Origin: Leptobrachium leishanense
Lineage: Eukaryota; Chordata; Amphibia; Anura; Megophryidae
Direction: 5' to 3'
NCBI GenBank assembly: GCA_009667805.1
Contig: CM019067.1
Location: 162,831,049-162,895,048, forward strand
Length of the DNA: 64,000 nucleotides
Below are positions 48,243-60,080 of this stretch, piece by piece. Within the stretch, counting starts at the first letter, position 1, and every line of letters begins with the position of its first letter. Under the pieces are notes generated by a model. The model did no database searches, was not told where the DNA came from, and worked only from the letters and a program-made list of their open reading frames with translations. The position numbers and the translations under genes were made by a program.

Positions 48243-50226
48243 ATGGCTGCTGGACCAGAGATGGACGTGGAGAGGCTGATAAGCGCTGTGGGAGAGCATC
48301 CAGGGATCTGGGATACGGCCTGCGAGCGTTATAAGGACAAGGGGAGGAAGGCGAGCGCATGGGTCGAGGTGTCCCGTCATGTGTACCCGGAGTACGATAC
48401 GTGGTCCGAGAAGGAGCAGCACATACAGAGTGAGTATAATATTATTTAATTCATAATCCCATAAATGTAAATCACAAAAATGATAATAAACAAACAAATG
48501 AAATCATTGATGTGAAAATCAAATGCTCCCCAGCTGCCAGGACACCTCACCTGCATCACTGATGAAATAATTAGATAGAGCATCGCGATACCTGTTGCTG
48601 TATCTATTCACAGCTATGATGTCATAGTTCACATCATCCTCAAGACCGACAACTGTGAGGGTATCGTCAAAATTAAAACCATCCCTGGCCCGCACATAAT
48701 TATGTAGAATGCAACAGCATTTCACTATGTCCACACAGAAGTCCACATTTACATCCAGCGGTCTATGTAGAATCCTCCACTTGTTGGTCAGTATGCCAAA
48801 GGTACACTCCACATACCGTCTCGCCCGCGACAGCCTATAATTAAACACCCGCTTCTTCACAGTCAGGTGTGTCCCTGAGTAGGGCCGTAGGAGGTGTGTG
48901 GATAGGCCGAATGCTTCGTCACCCACGAAGGCATAGGGACTGTCACGTCACTGCCAGGCAATGGTGCGGGTCTGGGGATGTTCAGGGTCCCACTCTCAAT
49001 TTCATTCCACAGTGTGGAGTTCCTGAACAGTGTGGAGTCAGAGTCCTTGCCGTATGAACCGACATCCACATACACGAAACTATAGTTGGCATCTGCCACC
49101 GCAGTAGGCCAATAGAAAAGTAATGTTTATAATTCTGATACAGTGAGCCGCTGTGCGGTGGCTTCACTATGCGGACATGTTTGCCATCCACGGCTCCAAG
49201 GCAGTTTGGAAAGTTGGCTCTCTCCCAGAATCCTGCTGCAATTTCCAGACATGCCGTATGTGTCGGTCTTGGCAAACATTCGCCCTTCATGGTCTCCCAT
49301 ATTGTTTGGCACACCTTGCGGACGATCTCACCAGCTGTTGATCTGCCAACGCGGAAGCTATAATGCAGATCCTTCAAACTGCACCCACTACCGAGATACC
49401 TAGAAGACAAAACAAAACTGTTTGAATATGATCACATACCATGAACACAAGCTAATGTCACTCTCATCATGTTTTTCAGCACAAGAGGCAATGAACAAAT
49501 GGCGCACAGTACGCGACAACTACATGCGCGTCCAGAAGAAGCAGGCCATGGCTGCGCGCTCTGGAGCTGGTGCGAAGAAGGTCCGGGGTACATTTACGCA
49601 GAGCAGCTATCGTTCCTCCGCAGGACCCAGGAGCCGCGCAGGTCTGTCAGCAGCATGGACCAGCCATCGACCTCCGGCACCCAGGCACAACAAATGGTGC
49701 CAGGATTCTGCCAGCTGCCAGGAGGAGGAGAACCAGGGTGGTGCTGAGTCGCAGATGGAGGAGGATTTGGCGACACCACAGGTGGCAGGTACCGCGACAA
49801 CGGCCAGCACCAGACCTGGCCAGAAGAGAAGGCACAGGCTGCAGACCTGGAGCAGGCCATGGTCATGTTCATGGAGGCACAGACCACCCATGCACACCAA
49901 CGCTGCATGCTTGCGGACTCCGTCGACATGTCGTTCTCCAATGCATGTACGCTCCTCCTGAACAGGATGAGCGAGGCGGAGAAAATGGAGTATCGCCACA
50001 GATCTCTCGGGATATTGGAGGACATCCTTTCACGTCCCCATCACGCAGCCGCCTACCATGCTGTGCCACAATCCGCCAGTGGATCTTCCGTCTCCAGTGA
50101 GGTGCTGTCCACCCACCCAGCCATGCCCCTGGAGCCAGGCCACACACGGAGTCGGGGTCCAGCTGTAGCCACACCACCGGCCCTCATGACCCAGATGCTC
50201 CGCGGTATCAGCAACTTTGATACATG
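48243..50226 (+). pseudogene. Harbinger MADF/Myb-like DNA-binding protein, two exons, frameshifted
   Basis: The second Harbinger protein, thought to bring the transposase to DNA and into the nucleus. Exon 1 (48243-48429) starts MAAGPEMDVERLISAV and contains the MADF N-terminal half: VGEHPGIWDTACERYKD and AWVEVSRHVYP. The donor is A/GTGAGT at 48430. The acceptor TTTTTCAG (to 49479) opens exon 2 at 49480, and the joined frame reads HIQTQEAMNKWRTVRDNYMR, completing the MADF fold. After this the frame shifts near 49590 (to YIYAEQLSFLRRTQEPRR and SSMDQPSTSG) and again near 49740 and 49850, reaching a C-terminal BESS-like segment, AEKMEYRHRSLGILEDIL, and ending ISNFDT at 50226. The 500-bp ORFs on the minus strand here are shadows. 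Confidence 0.8.
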
Positions 50227-50814
50227 AGCTAAATATGTTTGATTATTTGTTTGTTATGTGTTATTGTTTTGATTTTGTATATATACTGACCTTCACTTTA
50301 CGACTTGTAATATATGTCCATAATATATTACAGTTTCTTTTCATATTATAGTATTATTTTTCAACATTGTTGTCGGAGTCATTTATGATTATGTACGTGT
50401 GATGTGATGCCCGTGTGTGTGTGTGCATGTAACAGTGGGCATGTGACTACAGACATGATGCACTCATGTCAGGTGACTGGCAGCGATGTCATGTATACAG
50501 GTGTGTGACAGTACGTACCTCAAAGTGATGACCAGCATCTCCTCCGGTGGTATGGCGGGCCGCATGTTGGTGTCCCTCTTGGTCAGCGGCTCCCGTACCC
50601 GCGACAACAGTTCATCAAAGGAGGCGATGGACATCCGCATGTAGTTGAAGAACTTCGCGGGGTCCCTCTCTCGCAGTGGCCTGTACAGCGTCACAAAGTG
50701 TCCATGCGTGGGTCTGGCAGCGTTGATTTCATGAACCCAGGTTCGCCGCTTTCTCTTCCTCTTTAGGTACAGGTACCCCATCACACCAAACACAAAGACG
50801 TGTGCAGGATCCAT
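48519..50814 (-). pseudogene. Harbinger (HARBI1-like) DDE transposase, two exons, frameshifted
   Basis: Nuclease of the DDE_4 family that excises and inserts Harbinger DNA at TWA sites. Exon 1 (50814-50519) starts MDPAHVFVFGV and includes FFNYMRMSIASFDELLSRV and PPEEMLVITLR. The donor is AG/GTACGT (50518), the acceptor TCTTCTAG, and exon 2 starts at 49399, joining to LRYLGSGCSLKDLHYSF as in the family. First Asp: NCLGAVDGKHVRI; second: FVYVDVGSYGKDSD; Glu: NYRLSRARRYVECTFGIL. One-base losses near 49103 and near 48925 (before FVGDEAF) put these blocks in three frames. Stop at 48519-48521. Full-length order suggests fairly recent death. Confidence 0.9.
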
Positions 50815-51054
50815 CTTAGAAAAACGCCACCATCCCCGAAACGACTTTTTATAGCCCTTGCCCTTATTATTTCATTTTTAAAGGGATTAGATTCATCTGA
50901 TTTTTCTCTTTTTTCACCCCACCGTCATGGAATACGTCCAGAATTGCGCATCGTCCGACCACTCAAGCGCATTCCGTGAAAAAATGCGTGCGCACGCATC
51001 GACGTACATTTTGACGGTGGCTGCAGAAAATGCGCTCATCTGTCCCTAGCCTTA

Positions 51055-51479
51055 GGCTAGGGTCAAACGAAAGCATTTTTACACGCGAACGTAAAAAAGT
51101 GCGTCCGAACGAATTGACGTATTTTTTCACGGAGTGCGCGAAAATGGTCATACGATGCGCATTTTTCGTGCGTGATTTTTTCAGATCGTCAATAAAACTC
51201 TTTTTGCGTCTGGGCGTTATGTAGGCTGGACATTAGCAGTGTCTGACATCTCCTAATCACGCAAACACGCGCTATGCCGCAGCTGCGCACTCAGTACGTC
51301 AGTACTAGCGGTTCGGCGTTCTCGAAAAATGCGTTCGTTTTCCACTTGCGTTGCACGGCCGGACTTTCGTGCGACCGTACTTCGTATATTGGCCGTCATT
51401 GCCCGTCATTTGCTGCTAGTGCGGCCGTAATTATGTGCGCCAGAACGCACGTTAAAAGTGCGCTGGTCTGACCCCAGCC
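51055..51479. mobile_element. Harbinger MITE abutting the autonomous copy
   Basis: Ends GGCTAGGGTCAAACG and GGTCTGACCCCAGCC; TTA on the left and TAA on the right. Its right half is the inverted equivalent of the autonomous element's left 270 bp (ACGGCCAATGACGGGCAAT, GATTAGGAGATGTCAGACAC, CTACATAACGCCCAGACG). It is a 425-bp internal-deletion derivative lying head-on, three bases from the autonomous right end. Confidence 0.8.
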
Positions 51480-51888
51480 TAAGCAAAAAAACACAAGCAT
51501 GAACCAAAATACAGAGATACAAAAGCAACGCAGGATACAGGGCTACAAGCAGGGCACATACAAAAAGCAAGGAGATAGACAGACCTGAACTAAAGTGCAA
51601 TATAATAAACTAGACCAGAAGAACACAAAAAATACATAAATTCAGGAAACTAAATAACTATGAACTGGCAGAGAAATAAATAAAACTAAGCAGGGAGTCT
51701 ATTATGAATAAACGTGAAAACATAAAGTCCTAGAGAGTACCATGAATGCAGACAGGAGATCCAGAAATCAAAGTTGCACACAATCAGGACTGAAATTAAG
51801 TGAATGAGAATCAGAATCAGATTGAGGATCAGAATGAGGCATCCCCTTCCTAGGGTGATGCCTCCTTTTAAACACAGGTGATGAGAAC

Positions 51889-52596
51889 TAGACCTGTGCA
51901 TTCATTTTAGTACTAAAACGATTTCATCCGAATTTTGGGATAATTTCATTTTCATATGACTCAAGAGATACGAAACTGCTCGGTCCAAAAAACGAAAGGA
52001 AAAGGCATTACATTTTAGTTTCAGTTCTTTTTGTAATATTACATTGATGAGTGAAGGAGACCAGCAATGATTAATGCCGGAGGATGTTCTAAGCGATTAA
52101 TTAATGCAGGAGGATGTTCTATACATTATACAGAGAGGAGCATTTTTTTTTTACCCCTTTAAATCCAGTGTCTGTGAGTGCTGAGATCGGCTGCTTGTTA
52201 CATTATCTCTCAGTACAATGTATCAGGCTCAGCTGTTACAGTAACTGACTGCTGCTCATCACAGCGCTCAGAGTTTCAGTAAAACAAGGAAATAATATTG
52301 TTATAACCTCTTAAATATAAAAAATATTATTTACTAGTTTTACTGAAACTCTGAGCGCTGTGATGAGCAGCAGTCAGTTACTGTAACAGCTTTGCCTGAC
52401 ATATTGTGCTGAGAGTGAGAGATACTGTAACAAGCAGTCACCACTACAATATTAATTGTATCTGCTGGTTTTCAGATGAATGGAATTTGTTTTCATACTA
52501 AAGAACGGAAAACAAATTTCTTTAGCAACTAAATAAATTGCGTTTTAGGACGAATGCATTCGTCCAAAACAAAATTTTGTGCTGTGCACATGTCTA
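51889..52596. mobile_element. Non-autonomous hAT, 708 bp, uninterrupted
   Basis: Ends TAGACCTGTGCATTC and TGTGCACATGTCTA, with exact duplication ATGAGAAC at 51881-51888 and 52597-52604. Inside, an about 47-bp inverted repeat (CAGTAACTGACTGCTGCTCATCACAGCGCTCAGAGTTTCAGTAAAA and complement; 52238-52285 and 52335-52384) makes a large hairpin. No coding region. Reference copy for 39877-45421. Confidence 0.95.
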
Positions 52597-52924
52597 ATGA
52601 GAACTAAAGAGAGTCCAGGTGAGGCTCCAGGGCTTGAACGTGAACCAGCATATGTAACGCAGAACATGTCAAAAGTTCATGGGACCAGAGGGGGCGCCAG
52701 ATGCACAGAATGTCCAAAATCAAATGGAAGTTCAGGAACCTCAATACAATACATAGCAATGTTCTTTATATCAGAGGGGGAGCTAGGCGCACAGAAAATC
52801 CAAAACGTGACAACAGGTCTATGGGGGTTTTTCCCCCTGCATCGGCCTCTGAAAGCCAGATATTTAAAAGCATTCATCAACTGATTTTACAGTTTTAGCT
52901 CTTTGCCCATTATGGCCACAGTGC

Positions 52925-53088
52925 TTAACCTTCGGGGGCATCTTCTGCTGCCCAAAAGCAAATGAAATTTGTTGGTAGCAAATGAATTTCACTTGATTTT
53001 GGGCTGCAGGTCGGCATTTCTCGATATTGGGGCACCAGGTGTTGCTTTTGAAGCCTGAGATATCGTGATATCGGTAGTGAAGGGGTTA
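52925..53088. mobile_element. Small TTAA element
   Basis: TTAACCTTCGGGGGC on the left, GTAGTGAAGGGGTTAA on the right, 164 bp. The interior contains CATTTGCT/AGCAAATG and GATATCGTGATATC palindromes. Shares GTTGCTTTTGAAG wording with 8380-8437. Confidence 0.55.
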
Positions 53089-54301
53089 AGGCTCTCCAAT
53101 GTGTGAGTGCACTGGACTCTTACTACTGATATTCATACTTTTTTATTGCAATATTACCTTATGTTGTTTTTATATTTTTTTGGATGTTTACCCTATTGCC
53201 TGTGAGCACTATATGTGTTCTCCATATTTCACCTCAGAATATATTCAGAAGATAAAACTGTTGTCAGTACTGTTATCTGCCTAGTGTGTTTTTTTTTGTT
53301 TACTACCATGTTACGAAGAATGCTATACCATTTTGTGTACTTTAAAACTGCTTTGTGGTTATATATTCTATGCGGTACTCTTTTTAAAAACAATTTAAAT
53401 TGGAACCTGTTACTGTATTTTTCTGAGAAAACATGGATTACTAACCAAAACCTGAAAAATACAGAATTTTTCATTGTGGGAAATGAGAAGGTGAGTACAT
53501 CAAAAGGACCCCCCCTCCTCTTCAGGCATTCACCTAGCTCTCTGAAAATGACGTTGTTGCGGTGGCACAAAGATGCATGTGCGTTGGGAGGGGTCCAACA
53601 GACTGGCCTGACTTCAAGGAAGTCAGACCACCATAGGACTCCCACCAGAGTGGTTGAGGTCACCACATTGGCTATGGAAACCCAGTGACGTGGGGGACGT
53701 CCTCCGCATGTTGTTGTTCAGTAGGCATAAGAAAGACAAGGGCAAACACATTATAGCCTTTCACATAACATAAATAGTAAGCAAACATACAGTATATATA
53801 TATATATTTCTTGTATTGAGGTTTCCTTTTCTTGATTAGCAAAAAATAGCAGTTCAGAAGAAAGTGTGCATTTGATTTTTATTCAATATTATTGCTTACA
53901 CTTTGGAACACTGTGGAATTATTACATGCATTGAGATAAATCCAGTGAAATGTATTTTCTTTGCTGAAACCTCAAGCATCAACTGTACCCTTAGGATATA
54001 TTTTGATTCATATTTAATTTGCAATGACTTTCAATAAACCATCCGTAAGCCTAAAGAAATAAATTTGTTAAAGATCAGCAGCAAAACCTACTGGAAAAGC
54101 AGCAAGAAAATATAAACATCTTTTTATTTGATATTTAAATATGTCTCTTTATAAATGTCTTTTTAATTACTCTGATAAAATCATATAATTCTTTTCTTTT
54201 TCTTGACATGATGATCAGCTGTAAATTAAATAGATACATGCAACAATCACACTAGACTCACAATCTAATAATAATGCTATTTCCGTTAGGTAATATGTGA
54301 T
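53089..54301. other. No gene; degenerate TTAA-family piece, then AT-rich DNA
   Basis: 53340-53700 keeps family wording (GGTTATATATTCTATGCGGT, GAGAAGGTGAGTACAT, TTCAAGGAAGTCAGACCACC) without clear ends. The 157-aa and 145-aa ORFs are opposite-strand readings of it with no domain. 53750-54300 is AT-rich and unrecognised. Confidence 0.45.
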
Positions 54302-54689
54302 TTAAAGTGATACTATGGATAGATTGATTTGACCCCTTCACGCTCCCCTCTCTCATTATAAACCTTTTATTTCCTTTAAAAACTCCCCTGAATCCAGCAC
54401 TGGTCTCTCTCTGCACCCTGCAGGACATAAAATGCTTCCAGGAGCATCATTTCTTATGACCTCAGGGGACTGGAGACTCCAGCATATCCAGTGGCTGCCA
54501 AAGCCCTGTAGCCAGAGATTAGAGCTTGCTGACTTCAGGTTGTGGGAGGGACTAACCATTTGCACTACTAGGGATAGATCAGACTTCCAAGCCTCTCAGC
54601 AGAGGAGGAAGAGGGATCAGAGAGATCCCAGCAGTGTAGTCATTCAGAAAACACTTGAGTAGTAGATGTAGAGTGTCCCTTTAGGTTAA
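54302..54689. mobile_element. T2-like TTAAAG element
   Basis: Left TTAAAGTGATACTATGGAT, right GAGTGTCCCTTTAGGTTAA, with TTAA at both edges, 388 bp. Weak inverted ends in the T2 style. No coding region. Confidence 0.6.
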
Positions 54690-55362
54690 ATGGAATGTAA
54701 TATACATAATATTCATATAAATATGACTTAAATGAGCTATGTCTAAAGTTAAAGGGACACTAGCCATGGTGGTTGATCAAGGCTATAACCATTTAAGTAG
54801 ACTTAAGACTTTATTAGGTAATGAATCTGAAACATGCAGGCCAGGCAAGCCATGCAGACTATGCAAATACTTCTGTTGACGATGAACATGACAATGAAAT
54901 GTAGATGGACCCATTCTTTTAGGAGCAGCGAACTGCAAGCACAAACATGCTGAATTACTGTTCCCTGTAACCTGTTTGCACAAGTAGGTTATTATAAGAC
55001 ATTCCTTTAGTAGCTCAAGGCATTCTATGCCAAACCATATTACTATGACCAATGACAGTCATCGTTCACGCCATACTCTCTTTTAAATTCATAGAACTTA
55101 ATTACATACTACCCCAAGACTGCCCCATGAACACTCAAAATATCCATTGTGCAGTACGCCAGGAGATTTTTCTTTTCAAAGGCCTGCCATAAGGAGGTTA
55201 ATTTGCAGTAGAGGGTGACCTTTTCCCAACAGTATGTAACATGGGACCTGTGGACCATTCTGCTATGACTGCAAGACTGAATTCAAGTAGGAGATTGTTT
55301 AAATGGATACTCTAAGCCAGTGGTTCTCAACCCTGTCCTCAAGTACCCCTTACAGGCAGTGG
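54690..55362. other. No gene; T2-like and hAT-like end fragments
   Basis: TTAAAGGGACACTAGCC at about 54750 is a T2-like left end without a right partner. CAGTGGTTCTCAACCCTGTC at 55319 is a typical hAT start, cut off after about 40 bp by the next element. Otherwise unrecognised. Confidence 0.45.
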
Positions 55363-57548
55363 TGTATTTAGGTTTTGTGCTATCCTAGGCCTGACTAAAC
55401 TCGTGCACCCCCTAATTTAAATTTGACGCACCCCTTCCTGTCAAGGGCACACCTCTTCCTGGTTAATCCCCACCCTTCCTCTTTAAGCTCCACCTTTTCC
55501 TCTTAGAGCTCCGCCTTTTCCTCTCTTTATATTAAAAGTGGATACCAAGCGCCTACTTGTATATTTTGTATACCATTTCAAATGTATCTATTGAGATAAA
55601 TAAAATTATGAAATGTTTAAATTCAAGCATATTTACAAAGAACAGCAACGCATGTCAAGTATACTGGATCACAGCCGCTCTAATTGGTTGAACAATAAAA
55701 TCCACAGAAACGTGCACTGCTTATGAGCGTATCACAGAGCTGCACAGCAATAAAACCCACAGAAATGGGTACTGTGTATGAGCATATCCGAGCTGCATAG
55801 CAATAAAACTCACAGTAATGTGCAATGTGTATGAGCGTATCTCAGAGCTCCAGGGCAATAAAACTCACAGTAATATGTAGTGTGTATCACAGTATCCACA
55901 GCAATAAAACTCCCAGCAATGCAATGTTTGGTGTGTGTCAGCGTATCAGAATCTACAGCAATAAAAATTCCAGCAATGCAATGTGCAGTGTGTATCAGAA
56001 TCCACAGCAATAAAACTCCCAGCAATGCAATGTGCGGTGTTTATGAGTGCATCAGAATCCACTGAAATAAAACTCCCAGCAAACCGAGTGTATATGAGCA
56101 CACAGCAATTATTTATTCTATATTTACCGGCCTCCGTGCGTGGTAGGGCTGTGTGCAAAGTCAGCAGGGACTGTGTATGGACTCAGCAGGAGGTCCCTCC
56201 AGGCCACATTAGGATCGCAGCTGTGCCTGTGCATGGAGCCATCTTGTCAGCAGTGGGGTGCCACTGCCAGAGGGTGCACCACGGCTTTGATTCCCTTCCC
56301 GGTGGGTATTCAGTCCAGAATAGAGTGAGAGTCCGTGTTAACGAAAGGGCGGGCAGCTGCGTGCGTGCGTGTCACGTGGTTCAGCCAGTCAGGTGGTACT
56401 GAGACTCAGCCTCACCAGGAGCCAGGCAGCTCAATGACAAATTTCTATCACTGCAGTGCTGGTTAAGGAAAGGTCCACTTTAAATAGCAGTAAGCAGACA
56501 GGGCTTCATATTCTGCTGATACCCCCCCTTTACCTGCCGTTTACTGTCATCTTCTCTCTCTGCACACAAATCACATCCCCCTCCCCTCTCCTAGAGCTGC
56601 TGCGGGGGAGGGGAGGAGCTATGGAGGGAGGAGAGGGGGATTTTTATTCTATTCGATTTTATTCCGTATGCAAACACCCTGCTCCGCTGCTCGTTATTTG
56701 AGAACACAGCTCAAAGCTAACACACAGTGACAGTGGCACCTCCTAGTACCCCCTAATGAAACCCCAATAATCACTGGTACCTGGGGCGGCCCACCCTCCG
56801 CTCACACACAAGTTTGGCGAACTGCCAGCAAGTACGGTGCTGTTTGAAGGCAGTGCAAATCCCCATAGAGAAGTAATGGTTAATCTATTCAGAGAACACC
56901 CAACAGCAGAGAAATGGCAGTGAAATGCCCTGATGTTCGGTGGTTTCAATCAGCAGGTTTATTCAGGCGAACCCCATAGGTTTCAATGTTAAAAATATTC
57001 ACATTTTTATGCGACATCTAATAAACCATTTATTATTTTAATCTGCAGTAAAAAGTCTTTATTGATTTTTTTTTTAGTACCTTTTAGTCATTTTTCCGAT
57101 TTTTTTTGGGGCAAAATCCCCCCCCCCTTTTTTTTAATTGCGGTTTTTCTTTTTTCTGTAACAGACCTTTTTATTATCAATCATAGGATCTTATATGTAA
57201 ATTCCAGACATTTTCGTTCAGTAGCTCTTTTGAAAACAGCAGGCCACGGGTTTGCGGTGGCAGCATTCAGCGGCCGACTCCCTGCACTTTGGGGACCCTG
57301 TGGTGAATGGTGAATTCACTGCAGGGTGGGGAAATTTTATTCCCTGAAGTGCAGGGAACTACAGAACACCAAAATGTTGTCGTCATTTCGGTGCTCTGCG
57401 AGTAACCCATTTAGTGGTGAGGTTTTTTGCTGCCCCCTGGAAAGTGAAAGCCTAGGCCTTGCCTACCCAGGACATACTTGAAAATTAGTGAAATCTCAAT
57501 GTATCCATCCTGGTAAAATAATTTGCAAAAGTAAAAAAAAAAAAAATG
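55363..57548. mobile_element. hAT-ended composite element, inverted copy B
   Basis: Begins GCAGTGGTGTATTTAGGTTT and runs as the reverse of 1835-4241: minisatellite, GC-rich segment, ACCTGGGGCGGCCCACC, the CAAGTTTGGCGAACTGCC junction, the CAGGGTTATTCA-type core (56850-57240), GGGGCAAAATCC, CAGAACACCAAAATG, and the LINE tail with CATACTTGAAAATTAGTG. Copy B lacks about 36 bp including the inner hAT-like end (between 56803 and 56804) and lacks the outer end beyond the poly-A near 57540. Confidence 0.75.
55700..56095 (+). repeat. 55-60 bp minisatellite, copy 3 (inside composite B)
   Basis: About seven units with CAGCAATAAAACTCACAGTA and CAATGTGTATGAGCGTATC wording, fewer than in copy A, showing that unit number changed after the two copies separated. 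Confidence 0.85.
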
Positions 57549-58109
57549 CCTCCTGGCCGCAACCCCATAACACAGAAAAAGGTGTGCATTGATGTAAAAA
57601 CAATGAAAGATTTCAAGAAGGAGTTTCAAAGACGTGAGTCCACTGGGACACTTTACAGGAGGGGGTGTGACTGACAACTCAACATTCTAAGAATTCAAGC
57701 TAGTTATACATGATTATTTACAATTCAAATATATAAATATATAAAAATGAGAGTGTCCATGGTAGGACAAAATCCACTTCTGTTGTAACGTGTTAAAAGT
57801 GCAGTGTATAAACTGACATTATGTGTCACACTGTGACCTTTCCAGCAATGCCTCTCTTCTTCTTCCTGGTATGTATCCTGAATATCATTGGTCCCTAAGG
57901 GGTTAAGGTGGGGTCGGAATACATTAATCTCCAATCTCCTTTTAAATAAATATATGCACATTCGTACAGTTAATGTTTATGGATGAATATTGTATATGTA
58001 TTGTATAAATTGACGTTCTCCCAATACAACCCCGATTGATTAAATCCATACATCAAAGGTGTAATAAACCACTCCAATATTATTGCGCAGAAGCGTCCGG
58101 ACCGAATGT
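57549..58109. other. No gene; TTAA-type right end
   Basis: Contains GGTCCCTAAGGGGTTAA at about 57889-57905, the right end of a TTAA element whose left part is not recognisable. Remainder AT-rich. Confidence 0.4.
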
Positions 58110-59307
58110 GAAAGAAAACCCCCCATTCTCGATCAGTGGCAGCTAGAGGGTCATGTTTGGTATCATTGGAAAGGCCATGTTTGGTGAAAAAAATTAAATT
58201 CAATAAAAAAAGAATTGTTTTTTTAAAAAAAATTGTGTCTGGGTCATATAATAAAACAGGACTTCAAATCGCATTTAAAAATGATGAGCACAAAACAGTC
58301 AAAATGAGCGCAGCACACAGAGGTGAAATGGCTCAACAGTGATTGAGGTAAAAAGCAAAAAACATGTAAACATTGGGGGCACCATTAAATTTCTATCGCT
58401 AACATTAGCGCTCACCTGAGTAAGCATTAACGTTAGCCGTGGTGGCCCTAGTACGGGCCACCCATATTACAATTCAAACGCTAAGAGGTTAAGAAACCCG
58501 TTAGCGATTGGAATCTTGCGCTTTTCAGCGTGAGGTTATTGTACTTTGTGCTCTTTATGCTTAACATGGGGAGTTCAAAGAGCTAATTACCATCCGGCAG
58601 CGGTTACACGAAAGTTAAGCACAGCCAGGACCTGGTGCTGCAGAATCCGTCAGCACCAGCCAGAGACCCCCCAAAAAAACCCAGATACTGATACCTCTAA
58701 TCCCAAAGCGAGGACTGCGGCTCTAACCGCCTCCTCTGTCCGCCAGGAGCAGGGAGAGACTGTCGAAAAAAGTCCCCCAGTCTCTCTCTGCGGATCACTA
58801 CATTGACCAGCCGTATTTCGCGAGGTCATGTGACCAGCAGCGTCTGCCTCAATGGAGTCCTATTCTAGCGCCTGCATTGTAATGTCACGCTAAAATGGAG
58901 ATGCAAAGGAGAAACCTGCAGGCGCAGGTTTTTCTCCTTTGCGTTCCCGTTTTAGCACGATGAATGTAATGGTGCCCTGGGTATTTCTAAACACAGGACA
59001 AAATTTAGAAACTATTTTGCTGGAGTCTTTTATGGCGTTTGTAGATTTGGGATCAAATTTAAAAAAAGTGTTTTTTTTTTAATTTTCACATCATAGTTCT
59101 TTTACAGTAAATTATACAATATGATGGAAATAATGATATCTTTAGAAAGTCCATTTAATGGTGAGAAAATGGGATATAATATGTGTGGGTTTCATAAACT
59201 AATAAGAGGAAAATTAAAGCTTACCACAAATAGCACAGAAATGTAAAGACAGAAGTGGCTACTTTCGGACAGACAATGGTAAAACCGTCTGGTCACTATG
59301 GGGTTAA
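58110..59307. mobile_element. TTAA element fragment with a nested MITE
   Basis: Right end GGTCACTATGGGGTTAA (to 59307), and family wording upstream: GGTATCATTGGAAAGGCC (58157), GTGTCTGGGTCATATAATAAAA, GCGCAGCACACAGAGGTGAAA, GTAAAAAGCAAAAAACATG. The left TTAA was not found. The order equals 32800-33432. It is interrupted at 58380-58976. Confidence 0.6.
58380..58976. mobile_element. MITE with GGGCACCATTA ends
   Basis: GGGCACCATTAAATTTC and GTAATGGTGCCC are inverted ends inside the TTAA fragment. Comparison with AATTGGGTATTTC in the sister element (about 33136) suggests duplication of TGGG. The interior has GTTAGCG-type repeats and a palindrome AGGAGAAACCTGCAGG/CGCAGGTTTTTCTCCTTTGCG near 58905-58945. 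Superfamily not assigned. Confidence 0.55.
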
Positions 59308-60080
59308 CGTTTTTTTATATCTGTTATAGGGTTTCAAAGCTTATTTCATTTTTTATGATTTCTCCATGTATGCCACTAGGGATGAGCTGTTCAGTTCGAT
59401 CGGTTCAGAGTTCGATTCGAACTTTGGCTGTTCGAAAGTTCGCGAACTTCAAACTTTTTGGCATGTTCGGTTCGAGTTAAAAAAAAAAAAAAATTGAAAA
59501 AAGTATAAAAAATGCTTAAAAAATACTAAAAAATGTAAAAATAAAGAGACTCTTTACTGCAGAATATTATAAGCAATGGTTTATTAGATATTGAATTAAA
59601 ACGGGAATATTTTTAACATTGAAGCCTATGGGATAAAACATTCTTGTTGCTAAAACATCAAGCAGACTAGGCCCTCTAAATCAGGCACTGTAGAGGGCAG
59701 CCCGCCGGAGCCTCCCTCCCAAGGACCCCTTGACTTGAGGAGCATGCGGCCGCAAGATTACAGAGCTGCAACTGTGCGGGCTGGCCAGCCGGGTGCATGT
59801 GGCAGAGAGGTGGCGTAGGGACTCCAGGGAGGGAGCCACAGCAGACCCCCCCTTCCGCCCAACCAGGATCCAGGTTGCAGGGTGCATGTGGCAGAGAGGT
59901 GGCACAGGAACTCCAGGGAGGGAGCCATGGCAGACCCCCCCTTCCGCCCAACCAGGATCCAGGGAGCCCCCACTGACCACCAGGCTAAGGTAAGGCGACA
60001 CATTTTTTAAAAAAAATTAAATCCGAGGACATTTTTAAATGTCCCCAGCAACATAAAATAAAACTTTTTTTTCTTTCTAA

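Larger units (their letters stand above)
47921..51051. mobile_element. PIF/Harbinger transposon with two genes, decayed
   Basis: Left end GGCTAGGGTCAGAGTG after TAA (47918-47920); right end CTGTCCCTAGCC before TTA (51052-51054). It contains both proteins of a complete vertebrate Harbinger: a DDE transposase (minus strand) and a MADF-type DNA-binding protein (plus strand). Sub-terminal regions are CG-rich with many ACGTACG-like words, and are shared with the MITEs at 51055-51479, 60081-60264 and 34593-35052. Frameshifts in both genes mean it cannot move by itself now. Confidence 0.88.
47738..52815 (-). mobile_element. LTR-like block split by Harbinger and hAT elements
   Basis: Minus strand starts TGTTGTCACGTTTTGG (52815) and ends GGCCCAACGTAACA (47738), with AATAAA (complement near 47855) ahead of the end. 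Removing 47921-51479 and 51889-52596 leaves about 0.8 kb. 52690-52830 holds two copies of an about 100-bp unit (CTGTGCATCTGGCGCC / CTGTGCGCCTAGCTCC). Wording CCCTGGAGCCTCACCTG is shared with about 20690. No target duplication was resolved and no pol remains were seen; Ty3/gypsy is likely but unproven. Confidence 0.5.

Noticed and set aside
49594..50025. 143-aa and 130-aa minus-strand ORFs in the Harbinger element
   Set aside because: Shadows of the MADF exon 2; the transposase reading resumes only at 49399 and 50519 as shown by splice sites.
53215..53688. 157-aa plus-strand ORF
   Set aside because: Crosses unrelated AT-rich DNA and a decayed TTAA-family segment; a 145-aa ORF lies on the other strand over the same bases.
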